A stretch of 64,000 nucleotides of DNA from Aquirufa lenticrescens (GTDB lineage: Bacteria > Bacteroidota > Bacteroidia > Cytophagales > Spirosomataceae), in assembly GCF_019916085.1 (NCBI RefSeq), contig NZ_CP049834.1, positions 1,688,501 through 1,752,500 on the forward strand, written 5' to 3'. How positions within the stretch are numbered: position 1 is the stretch's first letter; every line of letters begins with the position of its first letter. Positions 26,610 to 34,609 of this stretch are shown here, piece after piece. The notes below the pieces were generated by a model. That model did not search any database, was not told where the DNA came from, and saw only the letters and a program-made list of their open reading frames with translations. A program made the position numbers and the translations under genes.

Positions 26610-27878
26610 ATGTTTTCTTATTTTAAGGGTGGAATACAAGACAAATACCTCAACAGACATATCGACTTACCATCACTTGTAAGGTTTATAAAGAATAATC
26701 CAGAGGAACTTAAAATCGAAAAGGTTCGAGAACTTAGAAGAATTGGTAAGGATTACGATACACTAAAAAAATCCTTACCGAACGTAACACCTAATTGTTT
26801 ACTCAAGGTTCGAAAACTTAAAGATGCAGATTACAACCTAATTGCACCATCATCATATATCTACTTTGATATAGATGATTATCCCAATTCTCACAAACTA
26901 AAAGACCGGTTCATCGATGAATACGGTCACCTAGCTTCTCTAATATGTATATCATGTAGTCGGGGTGGTATTTCTATCTTCTTTAAGGTATCTAATCATC
27001 TTAAGAATGAAAATGACTTCCTTATTGCTCGGCAACACATTATTGATAACATATTGATTAATGAGAAGATTGATACCAATGCTGGTGGTATTGCACGTGC
27101 TATGTTTATATCCTCAGACTCTGATTTATTCTATAACTATGAGAATGAATTAGACATACCGGTGGAATTATTTAAAAAGGGCAAGAATAAGGTTGATAAC
27201 TGCCGGTTGGAAGATAAAAAACCTAATGATGATATGATACGTATCCATTGTGCACCCCAAGAACCATTTGTACCCACCCCAATCAAAGAAGTTTTAGAGC
27301 AATTGATACTGGAAACACCAGTAAATGTAAAGAACCCGGTAGTAGATTATAATGAGGTCAATTACGTTGAGATACGTTTTCAATATCTAATAAAGGATGG
27401 GTTGAAACATAAGACGTTCACAAATATGATTCATAAGTTAATATTCCTTAATCCAGTTGCCGATAAACATTTGCTCCAATCATATCTATATCATGTGAAT
27501 GAGGGATATACCGGTAATAAGAAGATGGAGCTGCGTGAACTGATGGGTTTATTTGATACCGTATATAATGGTGCAATATTCCTTGGGAACTCAAAAGTCA
27601 AGCCGGTCTTAAAACGTATCCATTATAACAAGGATTGCGATGCAACATTTAACAAACGTAAAGTGTCGGGTAAGATTCGAGGTATCCTAAAAGAGAACGA
27701 AACCAAGCTAAAAATTAGAGCAACTATTGAAGAGATGGAAACCAAAGGTATCCCCATTTCCAAGTCAAGTATATCCAAATATTCAGGAATTCACAGGGGA
27801 ACTATCATAAAACACATGGATACGAACCTTCATGACATAAAAAAAATTATAGACGAAATCAACGATTCTATTGAATAA
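26610..27878 (+). CDS. Primase-like VirE-N / BT4734 family protein
   Basis: 422 residues. The first 180 match the BT4734-like, VirE N-terminal domain, which is related to archaeo-eukaryotic primases: SYIYFDIDDYPN (about 84) resembles the metal-binding hDhD motif and ICISCSRGGISIFFKV (about 114) the S-x-G/H motif. A middle region (KHKTFTNMIHKL) and a C-terminal HTH (PISKSSISKYSGIHRGTIIKH) complete it. A role in priming or initiating element replication is likely. The ATG lies immediately after a terminator-like leader. It opens the rightward backbone. Confidence 0.7.
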   Translation: MFSYFKGGIQDKYLNRHIDLPSLVRFIKNNPEELKIEKVRELRRIGKDYDTLKKSLPNVTPNCLLKVRKLKDADYNLIAPSSYIYFDIDDYPNSHKLKDRFIDEYGHLASLICISCSRGGISIFFKVSNHLKNENDFLIARQHIIDNILINEKIDTNAGGIARAMFISSDSDLFYNYENELDIPVELFKKGKNKVDNCRLEDKKPNDDMIRIHCAPQEPFVPTPIKEVLEQLILETPVNVKNPVVDYNEVNYVEIRFQYLIKDGLKHKTFTNMIHKLIFLNPVADKHLLQSYLYHVNEGYTGNKKMELRELMGLFDTVYNGAIFLGNSKVKPVLKRIHYNKDCDATFNKRKVSGKIRGILKENETKLKIRATIEEMETKGIPISKSSISKYSGIHRGTIIKHMDTNLHDIKKIIDEINDSIE

Positions 27879-27931
27879 TGGCACATTTTATCTTTTTTTA
27901 ATTTACAAGAAGAAAAAAGTTGACAAAAATA

Positions 27932-27963
27932 TTTGTATGAAAATAAAACTTCACATACATTTG
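27932..27963 (+). promoter_or_regulatory. Bacteroidota-type promoter
   Basis: TTTG (27932-27935), 20 bases, TACATTTG (27956-27963): a full match to the -33 TTTG / -7 TAnnTTTG pattern. It predicts transcription starting near 27969 and so supports the ATG at 27981 over the in-frame start at 27933. It is preceded by GTTGACAAAAATATTT (27919-27934), which recurs almost unchanged at 28776-28791. Confidence 0.65.
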
Positions 27964-27980
27964 TAAAAAATTACAAGGGA

Positions 27981-28730
27981 ATGAAAAATAAGGATTCGGA
28001 TAATAAGGAGGTAAAGAATAAAAACCTTAAGATGTTGACAGAGGATTTGGCAACATTAGACTTCATAAACGGAAAGTCATTCATGGCATTTCCCGCTGAT
28101 GAAATTGATGGGATGACTTTACCTCAGATGATTTCCGCTTACGAGTCAGGTAAATTCTCTGCTAATATTTTAGATGGGTTCAGAAAGATGGTATTTGCGG
28201 AACGGGATAGATTGGTTGAAGAGGTTTTAAATTTTTACACAACCAAACTTGACTTCAAGGATGCTGAGTCTTCGATGTCACCTGAAGAAATATTTCAAGT
28301 AATAGAAGAAAAGAAGATTCGTGTTAGACGACTTACTATGGTTCTTAAACCTGACTGCTATCAAACGATTACCAAGAAGGCTAACGGAGATGAATATGAC
28401 CTGGTTAAATTAAACTGGATAGGTGATGATGGTGCCAAGTTCATCAAGGTTTCAAAGACATTTGGTTTGAAGGGGAAATTAGGATTAGAGTTTTCCATGA
28501 AAAAGGTACTTAAAGACTACTTCATGACTGAAGCTGAACAAGTAACGGATTGGAAACAATTACAAAAGTTTGCCAGAGCAGTTAGAGCTGACCATGTTGC
28601 GTCAATTGATGGTAAGACGTGGGTGTTTGAGTTCAAACTTAGTGACAAGAACGAGTTCATCAAAACAGCGTTAAGGTTTGAGTTGTGGGATAACTACTAT
28701 CAAACATATCTAAACACAGGAAAGAATTAA
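27981..28730 (+). CDS. Unknown 249-residue backbone protein
   Basis: Family not recognised. Charged, cytoplasmic, no membrane span. The start at 27981 is chosen because a good promoter lies over the more upstream start. Visible parts: a predicted helix with FRKMVFAERDRLVEEVLNFY (about 65-85), a middle domain (LTMVLKPDCYQTITKK), and a C-terminal half ending in LRFELWDNYYQTYL. It has its own promoter and terminator, so it is made separately from the primase-like and methyltransferase genes. Position among replication genes suggests a DNA-related role, no more. Confidence 0.65.
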   Translation: MKNKDSDNKEVKNKNLKMLTEDLATLDFINGKSFMAFPADEIDGMTLPQMISAYESGKFSANILDGFRKMVFAERDRLVEEVLNFYTTKLDFKDAESSMSPEEIFQVIEEKKIRVRRLTMVLKPDCYQTITKKANGDEYDLVKLNWIGDDGAKFIKVSKTFGLKGKLGLEFSMKKVLKDYFMTEAEQVTDWKQLQKFARAVRADHVASIDGKTWVFEFKLSDKNEFIKTALRFELWDNYYQTYLNTGKN

Positions 28731-28740
28731 AAAAAACGAG

Positions 28741-28762
28741 ACGGATGAAAGTCCGTTTTTTA
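28741..28762 (+). terminator. Rho-independent terminator
   Basis: ACGGA / TCCGT stem with loop TGAAAG and a T-run, 10 bp after the stop of the 27981 gene. Confidence 0.65.
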
Positions 28763-28833
28763 AGACCCAAACATGGTTGACAAAATATTTTACCAACTTT
28801 TAAACAAATTCATTAACAATTAAATTCTAACGC

Positions 28834-30357
28834 ATGAAAAATGTAATTAACGTTGAGGTTATCGAAGTCGATAATATCAAAATTCACCCTTTGCTTGAGC
28901 AATTTGTGAAACCCAAAAAGAAGGACCACATCGAATACACCATGAATCGATTGGGTCAGTTTACTCCACTACTTGGTAATTATGTTGGAGATACCTTTTA
29001 TGTAACGGACGGAATCGTCCGATTGGAAGTTGCGAAATCCTTAGGATTGAAAACTTTACAATGTCTGCACATTAACATTCCTGATGAGGATGTGGTAAAA
29101 ATCAGATTAACCAGTAACCAGCGAACCAAAATGTCATACAGTGAGATGATGCATTATGGAGAGCATATGTTAGGTCTTATTGGAAAATCTCAAGGAAAGA
29201 AAAGAGATTTAATGGAGTTTGACTTCATTGACAAGGATGAACATTATGGGCTTAAGGGTAAAGAAAGATTGGAATTAGTCTGCCACTTGCTTGACCTACC
29301 AATCGGAGCGTCATCATTACGAAAGTTGATGGAAATCAAATGGTTCGAAGATGAGAATCCGGGGAATAAAGTAGGGATTATGGCCGGTTTGGAAAATGGG
29401 TTGTACAAGATTGATAAAGCGCATCAATTACTCGGTGAAAAGGCTAAGAAAGAAGGCCAAATTGCAGATAGGAAACGGAAAGATTATGAAGGGAAAGTAA
29501 ATGATATTAGTTACCATTTATTTAACATATCCTCAATGGACCTTTCGGACATTCCTGATTCTAGCATGAGAATGTTCATTCAATCACCACCATATTTTCA
29601 GCTTCGGGAATATCGAAATCAACCTAAATCATTTATCCACGGTCAAGAGAAAACCTTAACTGAATACATCGATAATGAAATTAGATTTTACGATGGTACA
29701 AAAAGCAAGTTGTTACCAAATGGGGTCATCGTTATTATTATTGGTGAGACTTACAGAGATGGTTATCAAGGTGTTTGCACCAAATTGGAAACTGCACTTG
29801 CTGAGAATGGTTGGTATATTCATGATGTAAATACCTTTGTCAAGACCAACGCTAAGGCTACGCCTCACGTGGCAAGATTTCTGAATTCAAAAGAAACCAT
29901 CATCGTAGCGGGTTTAAAACCAGCAAATGAAACGTTATTTAATGAAGTCACAAGACCCTCTTCAATTGGGGAGTTCAAAGTGATACCTGGTTCATCAAGA
30001 ACCACTGGTGGTAAGGGATATTCAATGGCATCTCCTGAGTCATCTATTACGAATGTTTTTATCGAGTCTGTATTTCAAAAGTCAGAATACTCGGATGTTG
30101 ATGAGGAATTTTATCATCAAGCACCTACTTCAGTCAAAATTTATGAAAAATTCATCAAGGCTTATAGCAATCCAGGTGATAATGTAGGGGACTTATTTGT
30201 AGGAAGTGGTTCGGGGTTAGAAGCGGCAATTCAGAATGGAAGAAATGGATTTGGCTGGGATGTAGACCATAAGTCTATCGACTTTTGTAATATCCGTCTT
30301 ACAAAGCGTCTTGAAGAAAGAGAACAAGTGAAAATCGAATTATCGATTGCTGCATAA
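28834..30357 (+). CDS. ParB-like domain fused to a DNA methyltransferase
   Basis: 507 residues. Residues 1-100 are a ParB/Srx-type domain (QFTPLLGNYVGDTFYVTDGIVRLEVAKSLG). A linker to about 230 precedes a beta-class amino-methyltransferase: motif IV SPPYFQLREY (about 251) and, near the C-terminus, the SAM-binding motif I DLFVGSGSGLEAA (about 455). SPPY is most common in N4-cytosine enzymes, though N6-adenine is possible. No restriction gene is nearby, so it is an orphan methylase, perhaps protecting the element or marking its replication state. The same GTTGACAAAATATTT motif as before 27981 lies 43 bp upstream. Confidence 0.85.
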   Translation: MKNVINVEVIEVDNIKIHPLLEQFVKPKKKDHIEYTMNRLGQFTPLLGNYVGDTFYVTDGIVRLEVAKSLGLKTLQCLHINIPDEDVVKIRLTSNQRTKMSYSEMMHYGEHMLGLIGKSQGKKRDLMEFDFIDKDEHYGLKGKERLELVCHLLDLPIGASSLRKLMEIKWFEDENPGNKVGIMAGLENGLYKIDKAHQLLGEKAKKEGQIADRKRKDYEGKVNDISYHLFNISSMDLSDIPDSSMRMFIQSPPYFQLREYRNQPKSFIHGQEKTLTEYIDNEIRFYDGTKSKLLPNGVIVIIIGETYRDGYQGVCTKLETALAENGWYIHDVNTFVKTNAKATPHVARFLNSKETIIVAGLKPANETLFNEVTRPSSIGEFKVIPGSSRTTGGKGYSMASPESSITNVFIESVFQKSEYSDVDEEFYHQAPTSVKIYEKFIKAYSNPGDNVGDLFVGSGSGLEAAIQNGRNGFGWDVDHKSIDFCNIRLTKRLEEREQVKIELSIAA

Positions 30358-30459
30358 TTTGTGGAATTTTAAAAATGCAATTGAAAATATAGAAAAGGCT
30401 TATCATTGCACTGAATGTCCTTTTTTGTGTTAAAATTGCTCCCAATTTAAAAATAGGAA

Positions 30460-30804
30460 GTGAGGACAAATAATCAATTTTTAGTGGATTTGAAGGAGGT
30501 CATCCAACCAGGTGGTCTCCAATCAAATCTTGGTTATAACCAAGTTACTACAAGAATTTCTATTAAGGAGCTACACGTAAAAAAAGGATACCATTGTAAA
30601 CTAAATGACATTCTGAATTTCTGTCAGAATATTGAAAATGGCGAAGTTTTGGACCCTATTGAAGTTAATCAAAATAATATGATTGTCGATGGCGTGAAAA
30701 GATACTTTGCCTATAAAAGGTTGAAGTACAGCTTCGTTCAAGTTAAAGGAAGTAATGTGTTTATTGAAGAGTTTATAGGTGAAGGGTTTAAAATAATCAA
30801 GTGA
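30460..30804 (+). CDS. Small ParB-like protein
   Basis: 114 residues from a GTG at 30460; no ATG is available early in the frame. The C-terminal half carries a ParB/Srx-like pattern (GEVLDPIEVNQNNMIVDGVKRYFAYKRL) similar in layout to the N-terminal domain of the preceding methyltransferase. It lacks a DNA-binding HTH. Its stop overlaps the GTG of the integrase gene by four bases, so the two are coupled; an accessory role in excision or partition is possible. Confidence 0.6.
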   Translation: MRTNNQFLVDLKEVIQPGGLQSNLGYNQVTTRISIKELHVKKGYHCKLNDILNFCQNIENGEVLDPIEVNQNNMIVDGVKRYFAYKRLKYSFVQVKGSNVFIEEFIGEGFKIIK

Positions 30805-32336
30805 AAGTCATGTACCAGTTTTTTTCTTTAAGGAAGTCTCAGAAGGACAAGAATATTGGCTCAATCATTGAAAGTATTTTCGATGATAGAACACCTGTAT
30901 CAAGAAAGTCAATTGGATATAAAATACCGGTGAGACTTTGGGATGGAAACAATGAAAAAGTAAAAGTGAACGAAGGTGTGGATTACATTCTAATCAACAG
31001 TAGGATTCAAATGTTGAAAAACCAGTTCAGTCAAAAGATTAAAACTCAGAAGAGATTTGACCACCAAACACCTTCGTTAGTTGCTGAGAAGGAGATATGT
31101 TTTATTGAGTTCTGCAGGGAGATATTGGTCAAAGATTACGATTCTATCGCAACCCAAAATAAGTACACCACCATCGTCAATTCTATGGTTCTCTTCATCA
31201 AGGAACGCTACAACTTGGATAGACTTCCAATTGAAATTTTGCGTCGGTTTGACTTTATCTATGAGTATGCAATATTCATTGCAAAGCAAACCAATCGAAT
31301 TAAGGACCCAACCGCTACAAAGAAAAACAACACGAGGTTCAACTACATTGTGGTAATCCAAACTCTTGTTAGGAAGTTTAATCAACACCATCCGCACCTT
31401 GAGACAATAAAGACCGACCATTATATTATCCAAGTACCAAAGAAGAACTTGGAGAAGATTAAGTCACGCATGTTGAAGAAAGATGAAATCGAAAAGATTA
31501 TCAACTACCAAGAAATGGATGGTAAAAAGAGAATCAAGACAATGGAAGGGAAGTACCAGTTCCTGTTTCAATTTTTTACCTCAGGTCTTCGTGTTTCAGA
31601 TATTCTGCTAATGAACTTTAAACACTTCGTAGATGGACGACTTGAATTGATTATTCAAAAGAACGATGATTTGTTATCTGTTCCTTTCTCCTTCAAATCT
31701 GCGAAACTACTTTCTTACTTTTACCCAATGGAATTTCAACGAGCCTTGGAATTAAATCCAATTGGTCAGTTAAATCTAAGCGTTAATGAATTGGAGATAT
31801 TACTCAATATACATACTGAGAAGGATTTCGGTTCCTTAACGGTGTTGGACGTTGTCAACCTCAACAACCATCTTAAAAAAAATAAGTTTGATGATTACAG
31901 TGACGAGGTAATGATTATTGATGGTTTAATCCGTAGAATGGAGTCAATGGTTGCATACTCAATGTGTGAAATAATGGGGGAGAAAGAACCGGGACATGTT
32001 TTTGACTATCTCCCTTATGAGGATTTTAAGGATTTGAAGATTTTCGACAAGAAAAGGTTGAATAGAGACCAAATAAAACTACTGACAAGAGGTCGTTCCC
32101 GATATAACTCAAAATTACGAAGAATCGGAAGAGATTTGGGAATTAAGGAATTGTCAAGTCATGTTAGTCGACATTCATTTGCTTATCACATGTTGGAAAG
32201 TGGGGCTTCAATTGAGGAAATTTCTTTTGCCCTTGGTCATGCAACGGTACAACAAACACAAGGGTATTTGAAGCAGTTTCCACAGAAATTTGCTGATAAG
32301 GCAATAAAGGTTTTCGAGGACAGCTTTGAATTGTAA
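30801..32336 (+). CDS. Tyrosine integrase of the element
   Basis: 511 residues, start GTG 30801 (overlapping the upstream stop) or ATG 30810. The catalytic set is complete: Arg264 (SGLRVSD), a Lys in the LELIIQKND strand, HVSR (His454, Arg457), GHA, and Tyr489 (QGYLK). The region between Arg264 and HxxR is about 190 residues, longer than in most integrases. The N-terminal part should bind the TGCTACACAA arm repeats. The gene points at the tRNA it targets and ends 106 bp from it; it catalyses integration and excision at the 22-bp core. Confidence 0.9.
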   Translation: MKVMYQFFSLRKSQKDKNIGSIIESIFDDRTPVSRKSIGYKIPVRLWDGNNEKVKVNEGVDYILINSRIQMLKNQFSQKIKTQKRFDHQTPSLVAEKEICFIEFCREILVKDYDSIATQNKYTTIVNSMVLFIKERYNLDRLPIEILRRFDFIYEYAIFIAKQTNRIKDPTATKKNNTRFNYIVVIQTLVRKFNQHHPHLETIKTDHYIIQVPKKNLEKIKSRMLKKDEIEKIINYQEMDGKKRIKTMEGKYQFLFQFFTSGLRVSDILLMNFKHFVDGRLELIIQKNDDLLSVPFSFKSAKLLSYFYPMEFQRALELNPIGQLNLSVNELEILLNIHTEKDFGSLTVLDVVNLNNHLKKNKFDDYSDEVMIIDGLIRRMESMVAYSMCEIMGEKEPGHVFDYLPYEDFKDLKIFDKKRLNRDQIKLLTRGRSRYNSKLRRIGRDLGIKELSSHVSRHSFAYHMLESGASIEEISFALGHATVQQTQGYLKQFPQKFADKAIKVFEDSFEL

Positions 32337-32344
32337 TTCACACT

Positions 32345-32367
32345 TGCTACACAAATCTGCTACACAA
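32345..32367. promoter_or_regulatory. Integrase arm-type repeats, right end
   Basis: Two exact direct copies of TGCTACACAA at 32345-32354 and 32358-32367, 13 bp apart. The same motif occurs at the left end (8266-8318). They start nine bases after the integrase stop. Confidence 0.6.
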
Positions 32368-32390
32368 ATTCCCTTTTTACTTAAAATACA

Positions 32391-32422
32391 AAAGGACATT
32401 TCATTGCGAAATGTCCTTTTTT
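32391..32422. terminator. Element-borne terminator for the rebuilt tRNA-Arg and the integrase
   Basis: AAGGACATTTC / GAAATGTCCTT is an 11-bp perfect stem with loop ATTGC and T-runs on both sides, so it can work in both directions. It ends the integrase transcript and, on the minus strand, the tRNA transcript. The host's own tRNA terminator is now at 8118-8150. Confidence 0.75.
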
Positions 32423-32442
32423 GTTGACCAGAGGTCAGTTTG

Positions 32443-32514
32443 TAGCCTCGGAAGGAATCGAACCTTCATCTTAGGTACCGGAAACCTACATTCTATCCAT
32501 TGAACTACGAAGCC
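32443..32514 (-). tRNA. tRNA-Arg (anticodon CCG)
   Basis: 72 nt. Acceptor GGCTTCG/CGAGGCT (with G-T pairs), D-arm GTTC...GAAT, anticodon stem TAGGT/ACCTA with loop TTCCGGT, T-arm GAAGG-TTCGATT-CCTTC. CCA is not encoded. The 3' part from the anticodon arm on was supplied by the integrated element; the original 3' half is at 8168-8217. Confidence 0.95.
32471..32492. repeat. attR core
   Basis: Exact 22-bp partner of 8196-8217, lying in the anticodon arm of the intact tRNA-Arg. Confidence 0.85.
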
Positions 32515-32526
32515 AGGGCTGCAAAA

Positions 32527-33243
32527 TTACGAATACTTCTCCAAAGTCTTAACCAGCACATTGAAATCTTTTGGATAAGGCGCTTCCACTGTAATGGGGT
32601 CTCCATTCATCAAGTTGAAGGACAAACTGTGGGCGTGAAGAGCTACGCGGCGCATAACGGGTAATTCTTCCGTCTCTTTTTTCAAGTGGAAATTACGTTT
32701 TAGATCGGATAAGTAAATTTCTGGACCGCCGTACATCGCGTCTGAAACGATAGGCGCTTTGAGGCAGGTCAGGTGAATACGGATTTGGTGCATGCGTCCT
32801 GTGATGGGCATACATTCCACTAAGGTATACCCTCGGAACACTTTCAGGGTGCGGAACCAGGTTTCGGCGTGCTTTCCTTTGGCACGATCAATCACCACTT
32901 TTCCATCTTTCAAAGGTAATATGGGTAAGTTGACCAAAAAGCCATCCCAGTCCTGCATCCCCTCCACGACCGCGTGGTAGCGTTTTGCCGTTTCGCGGTG
33001 CTCGAACTGCATCGAGATGTGGCGGTAGGCCTCCGGATTTTTGGCGATTACTAAAGCTCCTGATGTTTCTTTGTCCAAACGGTGTCCCACCTGCGCATCA
33101 GACGAATATTCCTTCGCTAAACGCAAGATAGCCGGCGCTAAATCATCCTTCCGCTCATCCAGCGTAGAAATGCCAGAGGGCTTGTTAATCACAATAAAAT
33201 CAGCATCTTCGAACAAGATGGAATCGGTAAATTTGTATTTCAT
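32527..33243 (-). CDS. RluA-family pseudouridine synthase
   Basis: 238 residues, without an S4 RNA-binding domain. The catalytic motif HRLDKETSGALVIAK (about 60) contains the essential Asp. ADFIVINKPSGIST near the start and GRMHQIRIHL near residue 150 are further family hallmarks. It converts uridine to pseudouridine in rRNA or tRNA; which position cannot be told. Convergent with nothing; its end is 12 bp from the tRNA-Arg start. Confidence 0.85.
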   Translation of the reverse strand: MKYKFTDSILFEDADFIVINKPSGISTLDERKDDLAPAILRLAKEYSSDAQVGHRLDKETSGALVIAKNPEAYRHISMQFEHRETAKRYHAVVEGMQDWDGFLVNLPILPLKDGKVVIDRAKGKHAETWFRTLKVFRGYTLVECMPITGRMHQIRIHLTCLKAPIVSDAMYGGPEIYLSDLKRNFHLKKETEELPVMRRVALHAHSLSFNLMNGDPITVEAPYPKDFNVLVKTLEKYS

Positions 33244-33287
33244 ATATCGCGCCGTTTCACGGCTTAGTCGTCAGTTGTCAGTGGGCA

Positions 33288-33380
33288 GTCCGGAGGAAAT
33301 GAGTCCGGAGGATTTTTCTCTTTACTCATCGCCGAAGGCGATTCCAACTTTATGCTTTGTGCTTTATGCTCTATTCTTTA
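33288..33380. repeat. Dispersed intergenic repeat, copy 1
   Basis: Two modules: tandem TCCGGAGGA with AATGAG between (33288-33312), and a CTTTATGCTTTGTGCTTTATG tract (33348-33379). Both recur at 45333-45393, the first in inverted orientation. Confidence 0.5.
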
Positions 33381-33389
33381 AATAAAAAA

Positions 33390-34541
33390 TTATAAGGAAA
33401 TCTTTCCCATACTCACCCACGGCGAATCCCCCAATCTTTCTGAACTTGGCGAATCCGCCAACGTTTCGTTCGCTAACAAAGCAAATAAAACTGCCTCTTT
33501 CGCCGCAGAAGGCATGCCTAGCTCATCGCTTTCGCAAACGCGGAAAGGAAGAAGCTCGGTTAAACGGGTCATGATTACAGGATTTTTGCTTCCACCACCA
33601 CTCACGTAAACGCTATCATCGATATCCGATGGAATGTAGGTTTTCATGGCGAGGGCGATGCTTTGAGCGGTGAATTCTGTTAAGGTCGCGACTAAATCAG
33701 CTGGGCTGATCGAGGCGTGAATAATGTCCAAATTAAAGTATTCGGGGCCAGTGCTTTTAGGGAATGAATCCTTGAAAAAGCTCAAGCTCATGAGTTCTGC
33801 TAAAATGCCCGTGTCGATTTTTCCTGAGAGGGCGATGGCACCATCTTCGTCGTAGGCTTTGTTGAAATAACGGCGAACTGCTGCGTCAATCAAGGTATTT
33901 CCGGGGCCGGTATCTGTCACTAAAATGCCAGCTGGATCTCCAGAGGCAGGTAAATAAGTGAAGTTTCCGATGCCTCCTATGTTTAATAAGATTCGGTTTT
34001 CGCCTTTCTTGGAGAACAAGAAATAGTCTCCAAACATCGCCAAAGGAGCCCCCTCGCCACCAGCTGCTACGTGTTTTTGGCGAAAATCGGAAAGGGTAAT
34101 AATGCCCGTTAATTGGGCGATATGATCGCCGTCGCCAATTTGCAAGGTCGAATGCGGAAGTTTACCTGTTCTGTCTGGGCGGTGCATGACGGTTTGGCCG
34201 TGGGAGGCAATCGCGTCTACTTCAGCTACATCCACACCCCACCTAGCTAAAACTTCTAAAATGAGCGATGCATGCAAACGTCCAATTTGCGCGTTAAGCG
34301 TAGAAAGGGTGGGGAAATGAATATTCTCTTTGGCAAAAACTGAACGAATCGATTCCTTAAATTCTGCCGGATAGGGGCGGGTGTCGTAGTGCAAAATCTC
34401 GTAAGACGTGTCCAGCCCAAAACCCGTGAAGCGAACCAAAGCTAAATCCAAACCATCCAGGGATGTACCCGACATGAGACCTAAAATGGTTCGTGTAGGG
34501 GCTTTGGAAATCTGATATAGTTGCTCTATCCGCGGGTTCAT
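33390..34541 (-). CDS. anmK: Anhydro-N-acetylmuramic acid kinase
   Basis: 383 residues. GLMSGTSLDGLDLALVRF near the N-terminus is the phosphate-binding motif of AnmK; ASHGQTVMHRP, NIGGIGNFTYLP, DTGPGNTLID and VSGGGSKNP follow in the expected order. It phosphorylates 1,6-anhydro-MurNAc while opening the anhydro ring, returning peptidoglycan turnover products to metabolism in the cytoplasm. Divergent from lhgO, with 68 bp between the two starts. Confidence 0.95.
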   Translation of the reverse strand: MNPRIEQLYQISKAPTRTILGLMSGTSLDGLDLALVRFTGFGLDTSYEILHYDTRPYPAEFKESIRSVFAKENIHFPTLSTLNAQIGRLHASLILEVLARWGVDVAEVDAIASHGQTVMHRPDRTGKLPHSTLQIGDGDHIAQLTGIITLSDFRQKHVAAGGEGAPLAMFGDYFLFSKKGENRILLNIGGIGNFTYLPASGDPAGILVTDTGPGNTLIDAAVRRYFNKAYDEDGAIALSGKIDTGILAELMSLSFFKDSFPKSTGPEYFNLDIIHASISPADLVATLTEFTAQSIALAMKTYIPSDIDDSVYVSGGGSKNPVIMTRLTELLPFRVCESDELGMPSAAKEAVLFALLANETLADSPSSERLGDSPWVSMGKISL

Positions 34542-34583
34542 AGGTCAAAGCTACGAATAATTCTTTTTACCACCGTTTAGCCG

Positions 34584-34591
34584 TATATTTG
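34584..34591 (+). promoter_or_regulatory. -7 box upstream of lhgO
   Basis: TATATTTG matches TAnnTTTG, 18 bp before the lhgO ATG. No clear -33 TTTG at the usual distance. Confidence 0.4.
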
Positions 34592-34609
34592 TTGTTCAAA
34601 TTTCATTTT

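Larger units (their letters stand above)
8196..32492. mobile_element. Integrated element in tRNA-Arg carrying copper and Czc/Cad metal resistance
   Basis: The element is bounded by an exact 22-bp repeat (8196-8217 and 32471-32492) inside a 55-bp imperfect repeat, both from the 3' half of tRNA-Arg(CCG). A tyrosine integrase gene ends about 100 bp from the tRNA, the classic arrangement for tRNA-integrating islands. Copies of TGCTACACAA occur just inside both ends. The inside is visibly more AT-rich than the host genes around it. Cargo: a copper module (8545-14097) and a Czc/Cad module (15200-23509); backbone: serine recombinase, primase-like protein, ParB-methyltransferase, ParB-like protein, integrase. 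No relaxase, coupling protein or type IV secretion gene is seen, so if it moves between cells it must be mobilised by other means. Confidence 0.9.
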
